Notes under the pieces: model-generated
Seen by the model: the letters and a program-made list of their open reading frames with translations, nothing else
What the model was told of the DNA's origin: nothing
The model's database searches: none
Part shown: positions 16,861 through 24,896 of the stretch, one piece after another
Position numbering within the stretch: the stretch's first letter is position 1
Layout: every line of letters begins with the position of its first letter
From: JBMCWH01 sp048621635
GTDB taxonomy: Bacteria; Patescibacteriota; WWE3; JAUXAW01; JAYEID01
Length of the DNA: 64,000 nt
Assembly (NCBI GenBank): GCA_048621635.1
Contig: JBMCWH010000002.1
Location: 1-64,000 of the forward strand
Direction of reading: 5' to 3'
Position numbers and translations under genes: made by a program

Positions 16861-17081
16861 ATGTTTTTCGTTTACATAATAAGAAGCAAGCATGATCGGT
16901 CCTTATATGTTGTGGGGATGTTAGGGAGAGAATTGAACGACATAATCGCGGTGCTAGCAGGTATACTAAATCCAAGCGGCCTTGGAAATTAGAACATACC
17001 GAAGAATACAAAACTAAGAAGGAGGCATTGAAACGAGAGAAATATTTGAAGGGTTTGAAAAGTAGAGATTGGAGTATTTAA
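16861..17081 (+). pseudogene. GIY-YIG endonuclease (UPF0213 type), frameshifted
   Basis: From ATG 16861 one frame gives MFFVYIIRSKHDRSLYV, the GIY-YIG N-terminus. A shifted frame then gives RHNRGASRYTKSKRPW, EHTEEYKTKKEALKREK and YLKGLKSRDWSI before TAA at 17081. The frame change falls near 16940, and the total length is two more than a multiple of three. The intact product would be about 73-74 residues, slightly short for the family. It lies between the tRNA remnant and an intact tRNA-Lys. A sequencing error could also cause the shift. Confidence 0.75.
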
Positions 17082-17128
17082 TAGAGAACGGAAAATTGCC
17101 CTGGGAGTAATGTTCGAGAAAAAGTGTT

Positions 17129-17206
17129 GGGCCCGTAGCTCAGCTTGGCTAGAGCACTGGCCTTTTAAGCCAGGTGTCCTGGGTTCAAATCCCAGCGGGC
17201 TCACCA
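17129..17206 (+). tRNA. tRNA-Lys (UUU)
   Basis: Complete cloverleaf. The acceptor GGGCCCG pairs with CGGGCTC (one G-U). The D arm, the anticodon loop with TTT, the T arm GGTTCAAAT and an encoded CCA end are all present. Confidence 0.95.
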
Positions 17207-17238
17207 CTTTTTCTCGAAATTTCTATACTTCTATACGG

Positions 17239-17316
17239 GGCCCCATCGTCTAGCCCGGTCTAGGACGCCAGGTTTTCATCCTGGTAACACCGGTTCAAAT
17301 CCGGTTGGGGTCACCA
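17239..17316 (+). tRNA. tRNA-Glu (UUC)
   Basis: The acceptor GGCCCCA pairs with TGGGGTC. The D arm contains GTCTAG...AGGAC, the anticodon loop carries TTC, and CCA is encoded. It lies 32 bases after tRNA-Lys, probably in the same transcript. Confidence 0.95.
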
Positions 17317-17356
17317 TACTTTTATCAACCATTTTACCTCCACCTCTGTGTTTTTG

Positions 17357-17365
17357 TGTTATAAT
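17357..17365 (+). promoter_or_regulatory. Extended -10 promoter
   Basis: TGt directly before a perfect TATAAT, 68 bases before the ATG of the basic zinc-finger gene at 17433. Confidence 0.6.
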
Positions 17366-17432
17366 TACCGTGGTTAGGCGGTTCTTTAATTTTCCATGAT
17401 GGTAGTTCTTAGGAAATAAGGGAGGTGGATGG

Positions 17433-18500
17433 ATGTTTGGGTTAATATCGAAACTTTTTCAGGGCCGGCAGGAAAAAAAAGGGGGAAAAGGGAAGGAGGC
17501 ATGGAAAGAAACGATTGATCGGCATTTAGAAGAGGAATGGAGAAAGGAAGAAGAAGCGAGGAAAAGAAGAGCCGCTGTGGCAAGAAGAAAAGCCAAACGG
17601 CAGAAGGAAAGGCTGCTAGCCGAACATCAAGAAAAGTTCAGATGCCCTTGCTGCGGAAAACCTTCACCCTGGCCCCGCAAAAAGGTGAGGGAAGTTGAAG
17701 GAGAGCACAGTTCTTGGTATGAAAAGACTAGTATGGACGATTGGGATAAACCGCACAAGGATTGGAAGAAATGTAGTATATGCGGACGTTGGATTTGTCC
17801 TGACTGTATTTATAAGAGTTACTGCCGAATCTGTGCTGACGCAATAGCGAAAGGTGAGTCCGCGAAACAAAGAAGAAAGCGGCTGAAAAAAGAAAGAGAG
17901 GAACGCCAGCGCAGAAGAGAAGAAGCGGCGAGAGAAGAAGAAATGCAGCAGCTTCGGGAGTTGTGGCAACGCTTGGAAATAGACAAATTGGTAGAAATGG
18001 TTGCTAATTCAATGTGGCCAAATGAACCAGACCTGAAGATAAGAGGGCCGAAAGAAGAGTTTAGAACTTTTGTGCATGAATTTCCTTGCCGAATCTCCGA
18101 GATAGAAGGTTCTCTTGAGGGCTTGTTTAACCTTAGGGAGGGGTATTGTAAGCCGAGGCAGGCAAAAAAGAGAGTGATTTACCTGCGTTTTGAGCTTAAA
18201 CCCGACGAGCTGGTTATTTTTGAACCAAATAAGAAAACTTTGTACTATCCAAGTGATTCTTTTTTCAATCAGGGATATGGTTGGGAAGGCTGCCTTTGCA
18301 GGTTGCAGATTCGGGAAGATATGAAGCCGGAGGACGTTCTGAGCCAAGCAGAAAGTATGTTGGTGGAACATTGGTCATGGGAATCAGGAGCAGATGATGG
18401 GAAAACTCTTGCAGAGAGAACGCAAAGTATAAAGGAATTTAGAAAGCATTTGGAGAGCTATTCTGAAGCACTCCACGAGTATATAGAGGCGACCAGTTAG
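17433..18500 (+). CDS. Basic coiled-coil protein with two cysteine clusters, unrecognised
   Basis: A 355-residue protein with no recognised family. Residues about 12-66 are a highly charged, lysine- and glutamate-rich helix. Cysteine clusters follow: CPCC near 71-74, and CSIC, CPDC and CRIC between about 114 and 137, which resemble zinc ribbons or a RING/FYVE-like treble clef. A second arginine-rich coiled coil spans about 145-180, and a globular C-terminal part follows. Nucleic-acid or ribosome binding is plausible from charge, but is inference. The ATG has GGGAGGTGG upstream, and an intrinsic terminator follows. Confidence 0.65.
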   Translation: MFGLISKLFQGRQEKKGGKGKEAWKETIDRHLEEEWRKEEEARKRRAAVARRKAKRQKERLLAEHQEKFRCPCCGKPSPWPRKKVREVEGEHSSWYEKTSMDDWDKPHKDWKKCSICGRWICPDCIYKSYCRICADAIAKGESAKQRRKRLKKEREERQRRREEAAREEEMQQLRELWQRLEIDKLVEMVANSMWPNEPDLKIRGPKEEFRTFVHEFPCRISEIEGSLEGLFNLREGYCKPRQAKKRVIYLRFELKPDELVIFEPNKKTLYYPSDSFFNQGYGWEGCLCRLQIREDMKPEDVLSQAESMLVEHWSWESGADDGKTLAERTQSIKEFRKHLESYSEALHEYIEATS

Positions 18501-18546
18501 ACACAGGATATAACAAAGGGATATATAAAAACCAATAAATTCAAGT

Positions 18547-18600
18547 AAAGGGCACTGTTTCCCCTCTTTCCTTAGCGGGCTAATAGTGTCCTTTTTTTAT
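18547..18600 (+). terminator. Intrinsic terminator
   Basis: AAAGGGCACT pairs with AGTGTCCTTT around a long loop, followed by a T-rich tract. Confidence 0.7.
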
Positions 18601-18622
18601 TTTTCGGTTTGCTTTCAGAAGC

Positions 18623-19147
18623 TTATACTTGGTGTTGGATAAATTTTAGAATGCAGTAAGCTCCGAGGACTATTCCTAGAAAGTTAAGAGTTAATTTTTC
18701 TGAGACACCAGGCCAGAAAAGGTTTAGTGTTGCCGAGGCACCAGCAATAGCAGCAACGAAAAAATAAATAAGTGTGTTTTGTCCTAGTTCTGTTACCATT
18801 GCCACATTGTTTACTTCAACTCCTAAGATATACGCTAAACTAAAGCAGAAAAGAACTCCAATTGTAGCTTGAATCAGCAAATTCTTGAAATTGTTCAGGA
18901 AAACTTTCTTTTCTTTCCAGACAAGTGCTGCTGGTAAGACTAGGATAGGGTTGAGCAAGGGGGCAATAACCATTGCTCCAATAACAATCGGTTCAGAATT
19001 TATAGAAAGTCCTAAGACACAAGTGGCTAGACCAGCAAAGGAAAGAAAAGCAAAATCGAAATCAAGGTTTGCTTTTTGTATTAGTCTTTGGTGAGCTTTT
19101 TCCAGCTCATTTTTCTCGATTAGGTTTGAGTTTTTCCAAATTTGCAT
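18623..19147 (-). CDS. DUF389-family membrane protein, copy with internal deletion
   Basis: A paralogue of the gene at 20918-21547. The N-terminal two thirds (MQIWKNSNLIEKNELEKAH... to FWPGVSEK) are nearly identical to it, with the DUF389 features GLSINSEPIVIGAM and APLLNPI. It then jumps straight to LTLNFLG. Exactly 35 residues present in the other copy are missing in frame, including the conserved GVAVSVALVPP block and one membrane segment. It may be non-functional or altered. I prefer the ATG at 19147, preceded by AAAGGAG, over ATG 19165, which would contain that ribosome site. Confidence 0.75.
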   Translation of the reverse strand: MQIWKNSNLIEKNELEKAHQRLIQKANLDFDFAFLSFAGLATCVLGLSINSEPIVIGAMVIAPLLNPILVLPAALVWKEKKVFLNNFKNLLIQATIGVLFCFSLAYILGVEVNNVAMVTELGQNTLIYFFVAAIAGASATLNLFWPGVSEKLTLNFLGIVLGAYCILKFIQHQV

Positions 19148-19394
19148 GTGCTCTCCTTTTTCCATTGTAGTAAACTAGCGCGGTTCATAAAATAGTAAAA
19201 AATTTTTCTAGATTTTTGAGATGTGCTTTTAACACTAACTCATGAGCAAATACCCATCACATACCCGACCCCCCCTATTTAGTAATTACTCTATCTATTT
19301 TAGTATATTGACTTACCCGTAAAAAAACTGATAGTGTTAACCCATGGAGCAGACCTACCCACTGCCCATAAAATCAAAAGTTCTTTTATACTAC

Positions 19395-19418
19395 AACCCG
19401 CTTTCTAGCGGGTTTTTT
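19395..19418 (+). terminator. Terminator-like hairpin upstream of the secreted-protein gene
   Basis: AACCCGC-tttcta-GCGGGTT is followed by TTTT, 34 bases before the TTG start at 19452. No gene precedes it on this strand, so it may be an attenuator or end a small RNA. The rest of 19166-19451 shows no ORF. Confidence 0.5.
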
Positions 19419-19451
19419 ATTTGTTGAGACTTTGAAAGGGGGTGAACTAAA

Positions 19452-19861
19452 TTGAAAAAGATATTGTATTCTATTGCGCATTTGCTGTAATGTTTGGATT
19501 GGCATCAGTGGCAGGAGATGTCTATGCTTTTCCTGAAAGTGGAAAAGTAGGGCAGAATGTTGATGAGGATCATCCTGAGGGAACTGTTACCCGAGTTGAG
19601 TTTCAAGAAGAAGATGATGGTTGGTATCTTATAATGCCTTATCGTGGTGATTTTGATGGTGATCCTTATTTAGATGATGGTTGGATAATAAATGTTTGGA
19701 CGGATAGAGAAGGGAATGCTTGGGTTTATATGTTCGTACACGACACAGATCCAAGGTTTACTGGTGAAAACCCAATATGGGGTTCTTGGGATTGGTTTTT
19801 AGGAACAGGTGGAGGTAAAGATTGGCAAGAAGACAGTGGGGTGTTCACATCCAATCGGTAA
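19452..19861 (+). pseudogene. Small secreted protein with frameshift inside its signal peptide
   Basis: A TTG at 19452 with GGGGGTG upstream begins MKKILYSIA, a normal signal-peptide start. The frame then stops at TAA 19488-19490. Removing two bases from the GCGC at 19476-19479 restores one continuous frame: MKKILYSIA, then FAVMFGLASVAGDVYA, then an acidic mature domain of about 105 residues rich in D, G and W. Without it, translation could only begin at ATG 19490, leaving a damaged signal peptide. The mature domain is not recognised. The change looks like a GC dinucleotide slippage or a sequencing error. Confidence 0.65.
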
Positions 19862-19881
19862 TGTAGATAATTGATAAGTAT

Positions 19882-19940
19882 AGCAAAGAGAGTCTATTTG
19901 TATTGTAATACAACAGATAGGCTCTCTTTTGCTTTTTTTT
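19882..19940 (+). terminator. Long intrinsic terminator
   Basis: AGCAAAGAGAG pairs with CTCTCTTTTGCT around an inner partly paired stem, followed by eight T. Confidence 0.85.
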
Positions 19941-19963
19941 ATGGTTAATTAAAGCTCTTTGGT

Positions 19964-20773
19964 TTAATATAAAGAAGGAAAGAAGATGAATTTAACTGCC
20001 GAGCCGGCTACAATAATGTACAACAATATTCTAATGTACTTATAGCCAAACTTCTTTGCCCAGTTGATTCCTACGAAGGAACCAATGGCGCCTCCCAGAA
20101 TGGTAGGAAAAGCATATTGCCAATTAATTAGATCGGGTTGGTTAAAGTAAATGTAGGAAGCAACTACAGACATGAAAATATCAATTACTTTGGTTGTAGC
20201 TGCTGTGGCTAAAATGCTCGCTCCGCCAATGAAGTAAAACCCCAAAAGCATTAGTGTACCTACTGATCCACCGTAAAAACCAGCATAGAAACCGATGAAT
20301 ACGGTGAAAAACATCAGGATAATAGTCTGTTTCCGGTTTTGGGTTATTATTGGTCTTTTATTCGTAAGTTTATTAAACAACACCCTAACTGTACGGGAGA
20401 AAGTAACTTTCTCTTTTTTTACATGGGGAATGGTTAATAGGATAAGTAGCATTAGACCTCCTACAAGGTAAGAAAATAATTGCTGATCCATTTTGATGGC
20501 AGTGTGTGCACCGAAATAGCTCCCAATCATTGCTAAGGGGGCAAAAGTACAGGCTTGTTTCCAGTTTACTAATTTTTCATTATTGAAGATCAGAGAGGTT
20601 ATAATATCTAGCACCACGGTAACGATTTGCATTGTTGCGATTGCTACTAGTGTAGGTAAGCCGATCAGTCCAAAAACTGAAACTAAAAACAAATTACCGC
20701 CTCCCGCAACCACATCACTGACGCTGGCTATAAAACCAAGAATTGATAGACCGGAAATTACTAAGATATTCAT
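19964..20773 (-). CDS. TSUP (TauE/SafE-type) membrane permease
   Basis: A 269-residue transporter of the TSUP family, members of which export or import sulfite, sulfoacetate or related organic anions. Glycine-rich repeats typical of the family appear in both halves: DVVAGGGN near residue 20-27 and GFYGGSVGTLMLLG near 168-181. About eight hydrophobic segments are visible. A TATTAT box ends seven bases before the ATG on the minus strand, suggesting a leaderless message. It is placed between two DUF389 paralogues, all three on the same strand. The substrate cannot be told from sequence. Confidence 0.85.
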   Translation of the reverse strand: MNILVISGLSILGFIASVSDVVAGGGNLFLVSVFGLIGLPTLVAIATMQIVTVVLDIITSLIFNNEKLVNWKQACTFAPLAMIGSYFGAHTAIKMDQQLFSYLVGGLMLLILLTIPHVKKEKVTFSRTVRVLFNKLTNKRPIITQNRKQTIILMFFTVFIGFYAGFYGGSVGTLMLLGFYFIGGASILATAATTKVIDIFMSVVASYIYFNQPDLINWQYAFPTILGGAIGSFVGINWAKKFGYKYIRILLYIIVAGSAVKFIFFPSLY

Positions 20774-20917
20774 TTCTTATATAATAGATGAACATGAAAA
20801 AAAGGGCAATAATTGAGTTGAAATATTTCCTAACCAAGAAATGAACCGGAGGTTATGCCGGTAAATTTTACCGTACCATTTCGGGTTCTCTTGTGATTAC
20901 AAGGGTTTTGGGAAAGC

Positions 20918-21547
20918 CTATACCTGGTGTTGGATAACTTTTAGAATGCTATAAGCTCCGATTAGTATCCCTAGAAAGTTGAGAGTTAAGTTTTCAGTTG
21001 CGCTTATCAGAATTTCTGTATTTTGGTTACTTAGTGCAATGCCCATGATTGCTATTGGCGGAACTAAAGCTACTGATACAGCAACTCCAGTTACTTTTTC
21101 TGGGACACCAGGCCAAAAAAGGCTTAGGGTGGCGGAGGTGCCGGCGATGGCGGCAACGAAGAAATAAATAAGTGCGTTTTGTCCTAGTTCTGAGATTAAT
21201 TCCACATTCTGTACTTGAATTCCTAATATATAAGCTAGGCTTGAGCAAAAAACGACGCCAATAATAACTTGGATAAGCAAATTCTTGAAGTTATTTAGGA
21301 ACACTCTCTTTTCCTCCCAGATCAGTGCTGCTGGCAAAACTAAGATAGAGTAAAGTAAGGGGGAAATAATCATTGCCCCAATTACTATTGGGTCAGAGTT
21401 TAGGGACATTCCTAAGACACACGTGGCCAAACCAGCAAAGGAAAGAAAAGCAAAATCGAAATCAAGTTTTGCTTTTTGTATTAGTCTTTGGTGAGCCTTT
21501 TCCAGCTCATTTTTCTCGATTAGGCCTGAGTTTTTCCAAATTTGCAT
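20918..21547 (-). CDS. DUF389-family membrane protein, full-length copy
   Basis: A 209-residue membrane protein of the DUF389 family (function unknown), with conserved GMSLNSDPIVIGAMIISPLL and GVAVSVALVPPIA. I prefer ATG 21547 because AGGAGG sits six bases upstream; the ATG at 21565 would place this site inside the gene. The neighbour at 18623 is a recent paralogue lacking 35 residues. Upstream sequences of the two copies are also alike, so the duplication included the promoter region. Confidence 0.85.
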   Translation of the reverse strand: MQIWKNSGLIEKNELEKAHQRLIQKAKLDFDFAFLSFAGLATCVLGMSLNSDPIVIGAMIISPLLYSILVLPAALIWEEKRVFLNNFKNLLIQVIIGVVFCSSLAYILGIQVQNVELISELGQNALIYFFVAAIAGTSATLSLFWPGVPEKVTGVAVSVALVPPIAIMGIALSNQNTEILISATENLTLNFLGILIGAYSILKVIQHQV

Positions 21548-21644
21548 CTGCCCTCCTTTTTCCATTGTAGCAAACTAGCTCGGTTTGCAAAATAGTAAAA
21601 GGCTTTTCTAGTACCGGCTATAAATTAGCTGTAGAACAAGCATT

Positions 21645-21673
21645 TTGAGCGGGTTGGGAGTGTATGGTAAAAT
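21645..21673 (+). promoter_or_regulatory. Promoter of tRNA-Ala
   Basis: TTGAGC, a 17-base spacer and TAAAAT with extended TGg. The predicted start is about 21680, leaving a structured leader of about 84 bases before the tRNA. Confidence 0.65.
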
Positions 21674-21691
21674 TAGATCAGGTGTTCATTG

Positions 21692-21753
21692 AGCCCCGAA
21701 CCACATGGGGTACGGGGCTAATTCAGCAGACCAAATTCGATAACGAATTTGGT
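21692..21753 (+). other. Two hairpins in the tRNA-Ala leader
   Basis: The first hairpin is AGCCCCG/CGGGGCT enclosing CCACATGGGG. The second is a perfect ten-base-pair ACCAAATTCG-ataa-CGAATTTGGT. They lie between the promoter and the tRNA. Part of this leader and the acceptor start recurs at 41658-41693. Confidence 0.5.
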
Positions 21754-21763
21754 GCTTCATTGA

Positions 21764-21838
21764 GGGGCTGTAGCTCAGCGGCAGAGCACTTGCATGGCAT
21801 GCAAGGGGTCAGGGGTTCAAATCCCCTCAGCTCCACCA
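21764..21838 (+). tRNA. tRNA-Ala (GGC)
   Basis: The acceptor GGGGCTG pairs with CAGCTCC. The anticodon stem CTTGC/GCAAG holds loop ATGGCAT with anticodon GGC. The T arm is standard and CCA is encoded. Confidence 0.95.
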
Positions 21839-22000
21839 CATTTACTTAGTTCTTCAAGTCCTACTTAAAAAGGCCATCCGGGCCCACTTTCAATGACAAA
21901 CGAAAGTTAGTAGCGAAAATTTAGTGGTTAGATTATTAATAATATTAAGGTCTGACTTTTTTATTCTTTTAAGTAAGCCATTGTTTGCAAAAATAGCAAA

Positions 22001-22040
22001 AAGAAAACCCTCCGAAAGTAAAGTTTCTTTGGAGGGTTTT
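22001..22040 (-). terminator. Minus-strand terminator of the HAD gene
   Basis: AAAACCCTCC and GGAGGGTTTT form a ten-base-pair stem, with CTTTTT following on the minus strand. It overlaps the HAD stop codon. Confidence 0.8.
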
Positions 22041-22545
22041 ATGGTCGTGGAGCTACTTGAGTTTTCTTCTTTTTGTGAGCTAGAAAATCTTCGGGAGAAA
22101 TAGCATCTACATCGTTTTCTGCTAGTACCCCTCTGATACTTGGATTGTCATCAATTACAGTTACTTTTGTGTTGGGAAAATTGGTACAAACTCGCTTTTT
22201 GAAAGAGATGGCGTCTTCCTCATCTTTGGGTAAGTGTAGTTCCCAACAGCTATTTATCCCTGCTTTGGAAAGCCAGCTGCGTACAAGCGTGCGATGACGA
22301 TGTCGGATAAATGTAATCAGTATTACCCGCGTCCCTTGGCGTGAGATATTGCGGAGAATTGATACAATCTCCAGGTCTGGTGTGCTCATCCGGTAAACTA
22401 ATTTTCCCACCCCGAAGTTTAAGACAGGGTTTGTCCAATCTCTTACTAAGCGCGGAATGATGTCCAATGCTTTTATTCCTAGGAAATGTCTCAAAACCCC
22501 ATCTAAATCAACCACCAGCACTTCTCTAGGTTTTTCTGTGTTCAT
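22039..22545 (-). CDS. HAD-superfamily hydrolase
   Basis: A 168-residue haloacid-dehalogenase-fold phosphatase. Motif I is DLDGVL (nucleophile and acid aspartates), motif II is the threonine of LITFIR, and motif IV is VIDDN near the C-terminus. The spacing suits a small 5'-nucleotidase-like or sugar-phosphatase HAD, but no substrate can be assigned. I chose ATG 22545, since AAGGAAGGGGAGG lies directly before it; ATG 22572 would include that site. Transcription is divergent from uvrB. Confidence 0.8.
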   Translation of the reverse strand: MNTEKPREVLVVDLDGVLRHFLGIKALDIIPRLVRDWTNPVLNFGVGKLVYRMSTPDLEIVSILRNISRQGTRVILITFIRHRHRTLVRSWLSKAGINSCWELHLPKDEEDAISFKKRVCTNFPNTKVTVIDDNPSIRGVLAENDVDAISPEDFLAHKKKKTQVAPRP

Positions 22546-22701
22546 GCCTCCCCTTCCTTTTGATTTCTGCAATTTTTTGACTTCTTACCTGTGCACTGGA
22601 ATATAGTATAGAAAATCCAAACAGTCAAGTGTGATTACAATTCTCTAACTTGCCTTTAAAGGTTTTTTATTAGAGATACTGACAGCTTACGGGAAAAATG
22701 A

Positions 22702-22707
22702 TAGAAT
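22702..22707 (+). promoter_or_regulatory. Extended -10 promoter of uvrB
   Basis: TAGAAT with a directly preceding TGa, ending nine bases before ATG 22717. It implies a leaderless message. Confidence 0.6.
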
Positions 22708-22716
22708 TATTGATTG

Positions 22717-24864
22717 ATGACCAACACAGATTTTAATTTAAAATCAGATTTCGCACCTACTGGGGATCAGCCACAAGCGATTGGACAACTTACTCAAGGT
22801 ATAAATGCGGGACTAGAACACCAGGTTCTTTTAGGGGTGACGGGAAGTGGAAAAACCTTTTCTGTTGCCAATGTGGTGGAGAAAGTTCAGAAACCAACAC
22901 TTGTTATTTCCCATAACAAGACCTTGACCGCGCAGCTGTATCAGGAATTTAGAGATTTTTTTCCCGAAAACGAAATTCATTATTTTGTTTCTTATTACGA
23001 TTATTACCAGCCCGAAGCTTACGTACCACAGAGAGATTTATACATTGAGAAAGAGGTAGACATAAATAAAGAGATAGAAAAGCTGAGACACTCTGCCACA
23101 GCCGCTTTAATTACGCGTAAAGATGTAATTGTGGTTGCGTCTGTTTCCTGTATCTATGGTTTGGGGCGGCCATCTGATTATGCACAAGAGATTATGGTTT
23201 TAGAAGAAGATGAAAAGCTTTCACGGGGGGATATCTTGCGCGATTTAATTGATCTACTTTACGAGCGGAATGATTGGGATCTAAAGCGGGGTTGTTTCCG
23301 TGTCCGCGGAGAAAATGTTGAAGTTTTCCCTCCTTATGGTGGTGAGGCTCTTCGTATTTCTATTTTGGGTAGAAGAATAAATAAGTTGGAATGGATAGAA
23401 CCAGAAACTGGGCGAGTAGTTGAGCCTGTGAAAGAAGTAAAGCTTCTTTCTGCTAAGCATTTCATAACACCAAGAAAACGGCTAAAGCAAAGTATTAGTC
23501 GTATTGAGCAAGAACTTCAGGAGCGACTTGAAGAGCTAAAAAACCAAGGGAAAGATATAGAAGCTCATCGTCTAAAGGTTCGCACGGAACACGATTTAGA
23601 GTTACTGGAGGAATTAGGTTATTGTCCGGGAGTGGAAAATTATTCCCGGTACCTTTCTGGTCGTTCACCAGGGGAACCCCCCTATACCTTAATCGATTAT
23701 TTCCGGCACAGTTACGGAGATGATTTTTTGTGTGTGATTGATGAGTCACATATGACGGTTCCGCAAATCCGGGGGATGTATAATGGGGACCGTGCCCGCA
23801 AAGAAAATTTGGTAAATTTTGGATTTCGTCTTCCGTCTGCGTTAGATAACCGCCCTTTAACTTTTGATGAGTTTCAAGATAAAGTTAGTCAAACAATTTA
23901 CACTTCGGCAACTCCGAGTGACTGGGAAATAAAAAGAGCTCGTTCGAGCGCTGAATTACAAATTTCAAATGATAAAATTCAAATGTCCGGCAAGGAAAAA
24001 AGTCCTGAGGAATTGGCGGGCAAAAAACTGCATAATGGGGTTGTGGAACAATTGATTCGTCCTACAGGGCTTTTAGATCCAAAGATTGAAGTACGACCAG
24101 CAGAAGGACAGATTGAAGATTTGATTAAAGAAATTGTTGCACGAAAGTTGAAAAAAGAGCGTGCTTTGGTAACTACCTTGACAAAACGAATGGCTGAAGA
24201 TTTAGCTAGTTATTTAAACGATGAGGACAAACTGACTGCTGTTATGGAGGAAAAGGGAGATAGTTTTTCAGAGTTGCAAGAGGAGACTGTCACAGACATT
24301 AAGGCAGAGTATCTACACAGCGAGATAGAAACTTTGGAAAGGAGTGATATTCTTGCTGATCTACGTAGAGGTGAGTTTGATGTAGTAGTTGGTATTAATT
24401 TACTTAGGGAAGGGCTAGATCTTCCTGAAGTTTCTTTGGTAGCAATTCTTGATGCAGATAAAGAAGGTTTTTTGCGTTCAGAGACAGCTTTAATTCAAAC
24501 TATGGGTAGAGCTGCTAGACACGAAAATGGAGCAGCTATTCTCTATGCAGAGGAAGTTACTGAGTCTATGCAAGCAGCTATTGATGAGGTTGCAAGGAGA
24601 CGTCAAGTCCAGAAAAAATATAACCAAACGCATAATATAACTCCGCAATCCATTAAAAAGCCAATTAGGCAAAGGTTGGTACGAAAAATTGAGCAGCCCG
24701 ATGAGAAGGAAAAAGAAGAGAATTGGTCGGTTTTGCCGCCGGAAGAGCTAGAAAACAAGATTTGGGAATGGGAAAGGGAGATGAGACAAGCAGCAGACCA
24801 GTTAAACTTTGAAAAAGCTGCGGAATTACGTGACAGGATAAGAGAAGTACAGAAGACAATGTAG
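22717..24864 (+). CDS. uvrB: Excinuclease ABC subunit B
   Basis: UvrB is the damage-verifying helicase of nucleotide excision repair; 715 residues. Walker A is GVTGSGKT and the beta-hairpin region is YYDYYQPEAYVPQRDLYIEKE-like. DESHMTVPQ, RPTGLLDP, a helicase C domain ending near MGRAARHENG, and a C-terminal UVR motif (LNFEKAAELRDRI) follow. About 33 extra residues sit between TSATPSDWEI and GVVEQLIRPTG, encoded partly by an AT-rich CAAATTTCAAATG repeat. I chose ATG 22717, nine bases after the -10 box, over the TTG just before it. Confidence 0.97.
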   Translation: MTNTDFNLKSDFAPTGDQPQAIGQLTQGINAGLEHQVLLGVTGSGKTFSVANVVEKVQKPTLVISHNKTLTAQLYQEFRDFFPENEIHYFVSYYDYYQPEAYVPQRDLYIEKEVDINKEIEKLRHSATAALITRKDVIVVASVSCIYGLGRPSDYAQEIMVLEEDEKLSRGDILRDLIDLLYERNDWDLKRGCFRVRGENVEVFPPYGGEALRISILGRRINKLEWIEPETGRVVEPVKEVKLLSAKHFITPRKRLKQSISRIEQELQERLEELKNQGKDIEAHRLKVRTEHDLELLEELGYCPGVENYSRYLSGRSPGEPPYTLIDYFRHSYGDDFLCVIDESHMTVPQIRGMYNGDRARKENLVNFGFRLPSALDNRPLTFDEFQDKVSQTIYTSATPSDWEIKRARSSAELQISNDKIQMSGKEKSPEELAGKKLHNGVVEQLIRPTGLLDPKIEVRPAEGQIEDLIKEIVARKLKKERALVTTLTKRMAEDLASYLNDEDKLTAVMEEKGDSFSELQEETVTDIKAEYLHSEIETLERSDILADLRRGEFDVVVGINLLREGLDLPEVSLVAILDADKEGFLRSETALIQTMGRAARHENGAAILYAEEVTESMQAAIDEVARRRQVQKKYNQTHNITPQSIKKPIRQRLVRKIEQPDEKEKEENWSVLPPEELENKIWEWEREMRQAADQLNFEKAAELRDRIREVQKTM

Positions 24865-24896
24865 GCAAAATCCAAAGATCAAAATTTAAATTTCAA

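Noticed and set aside
16989..17207. Minus-strand ORF with SPLGFEPRTPGLKG-like sequence
   Set aside because: This is the antisense translation of tRNA-Lys, a well-known annotation artefact.
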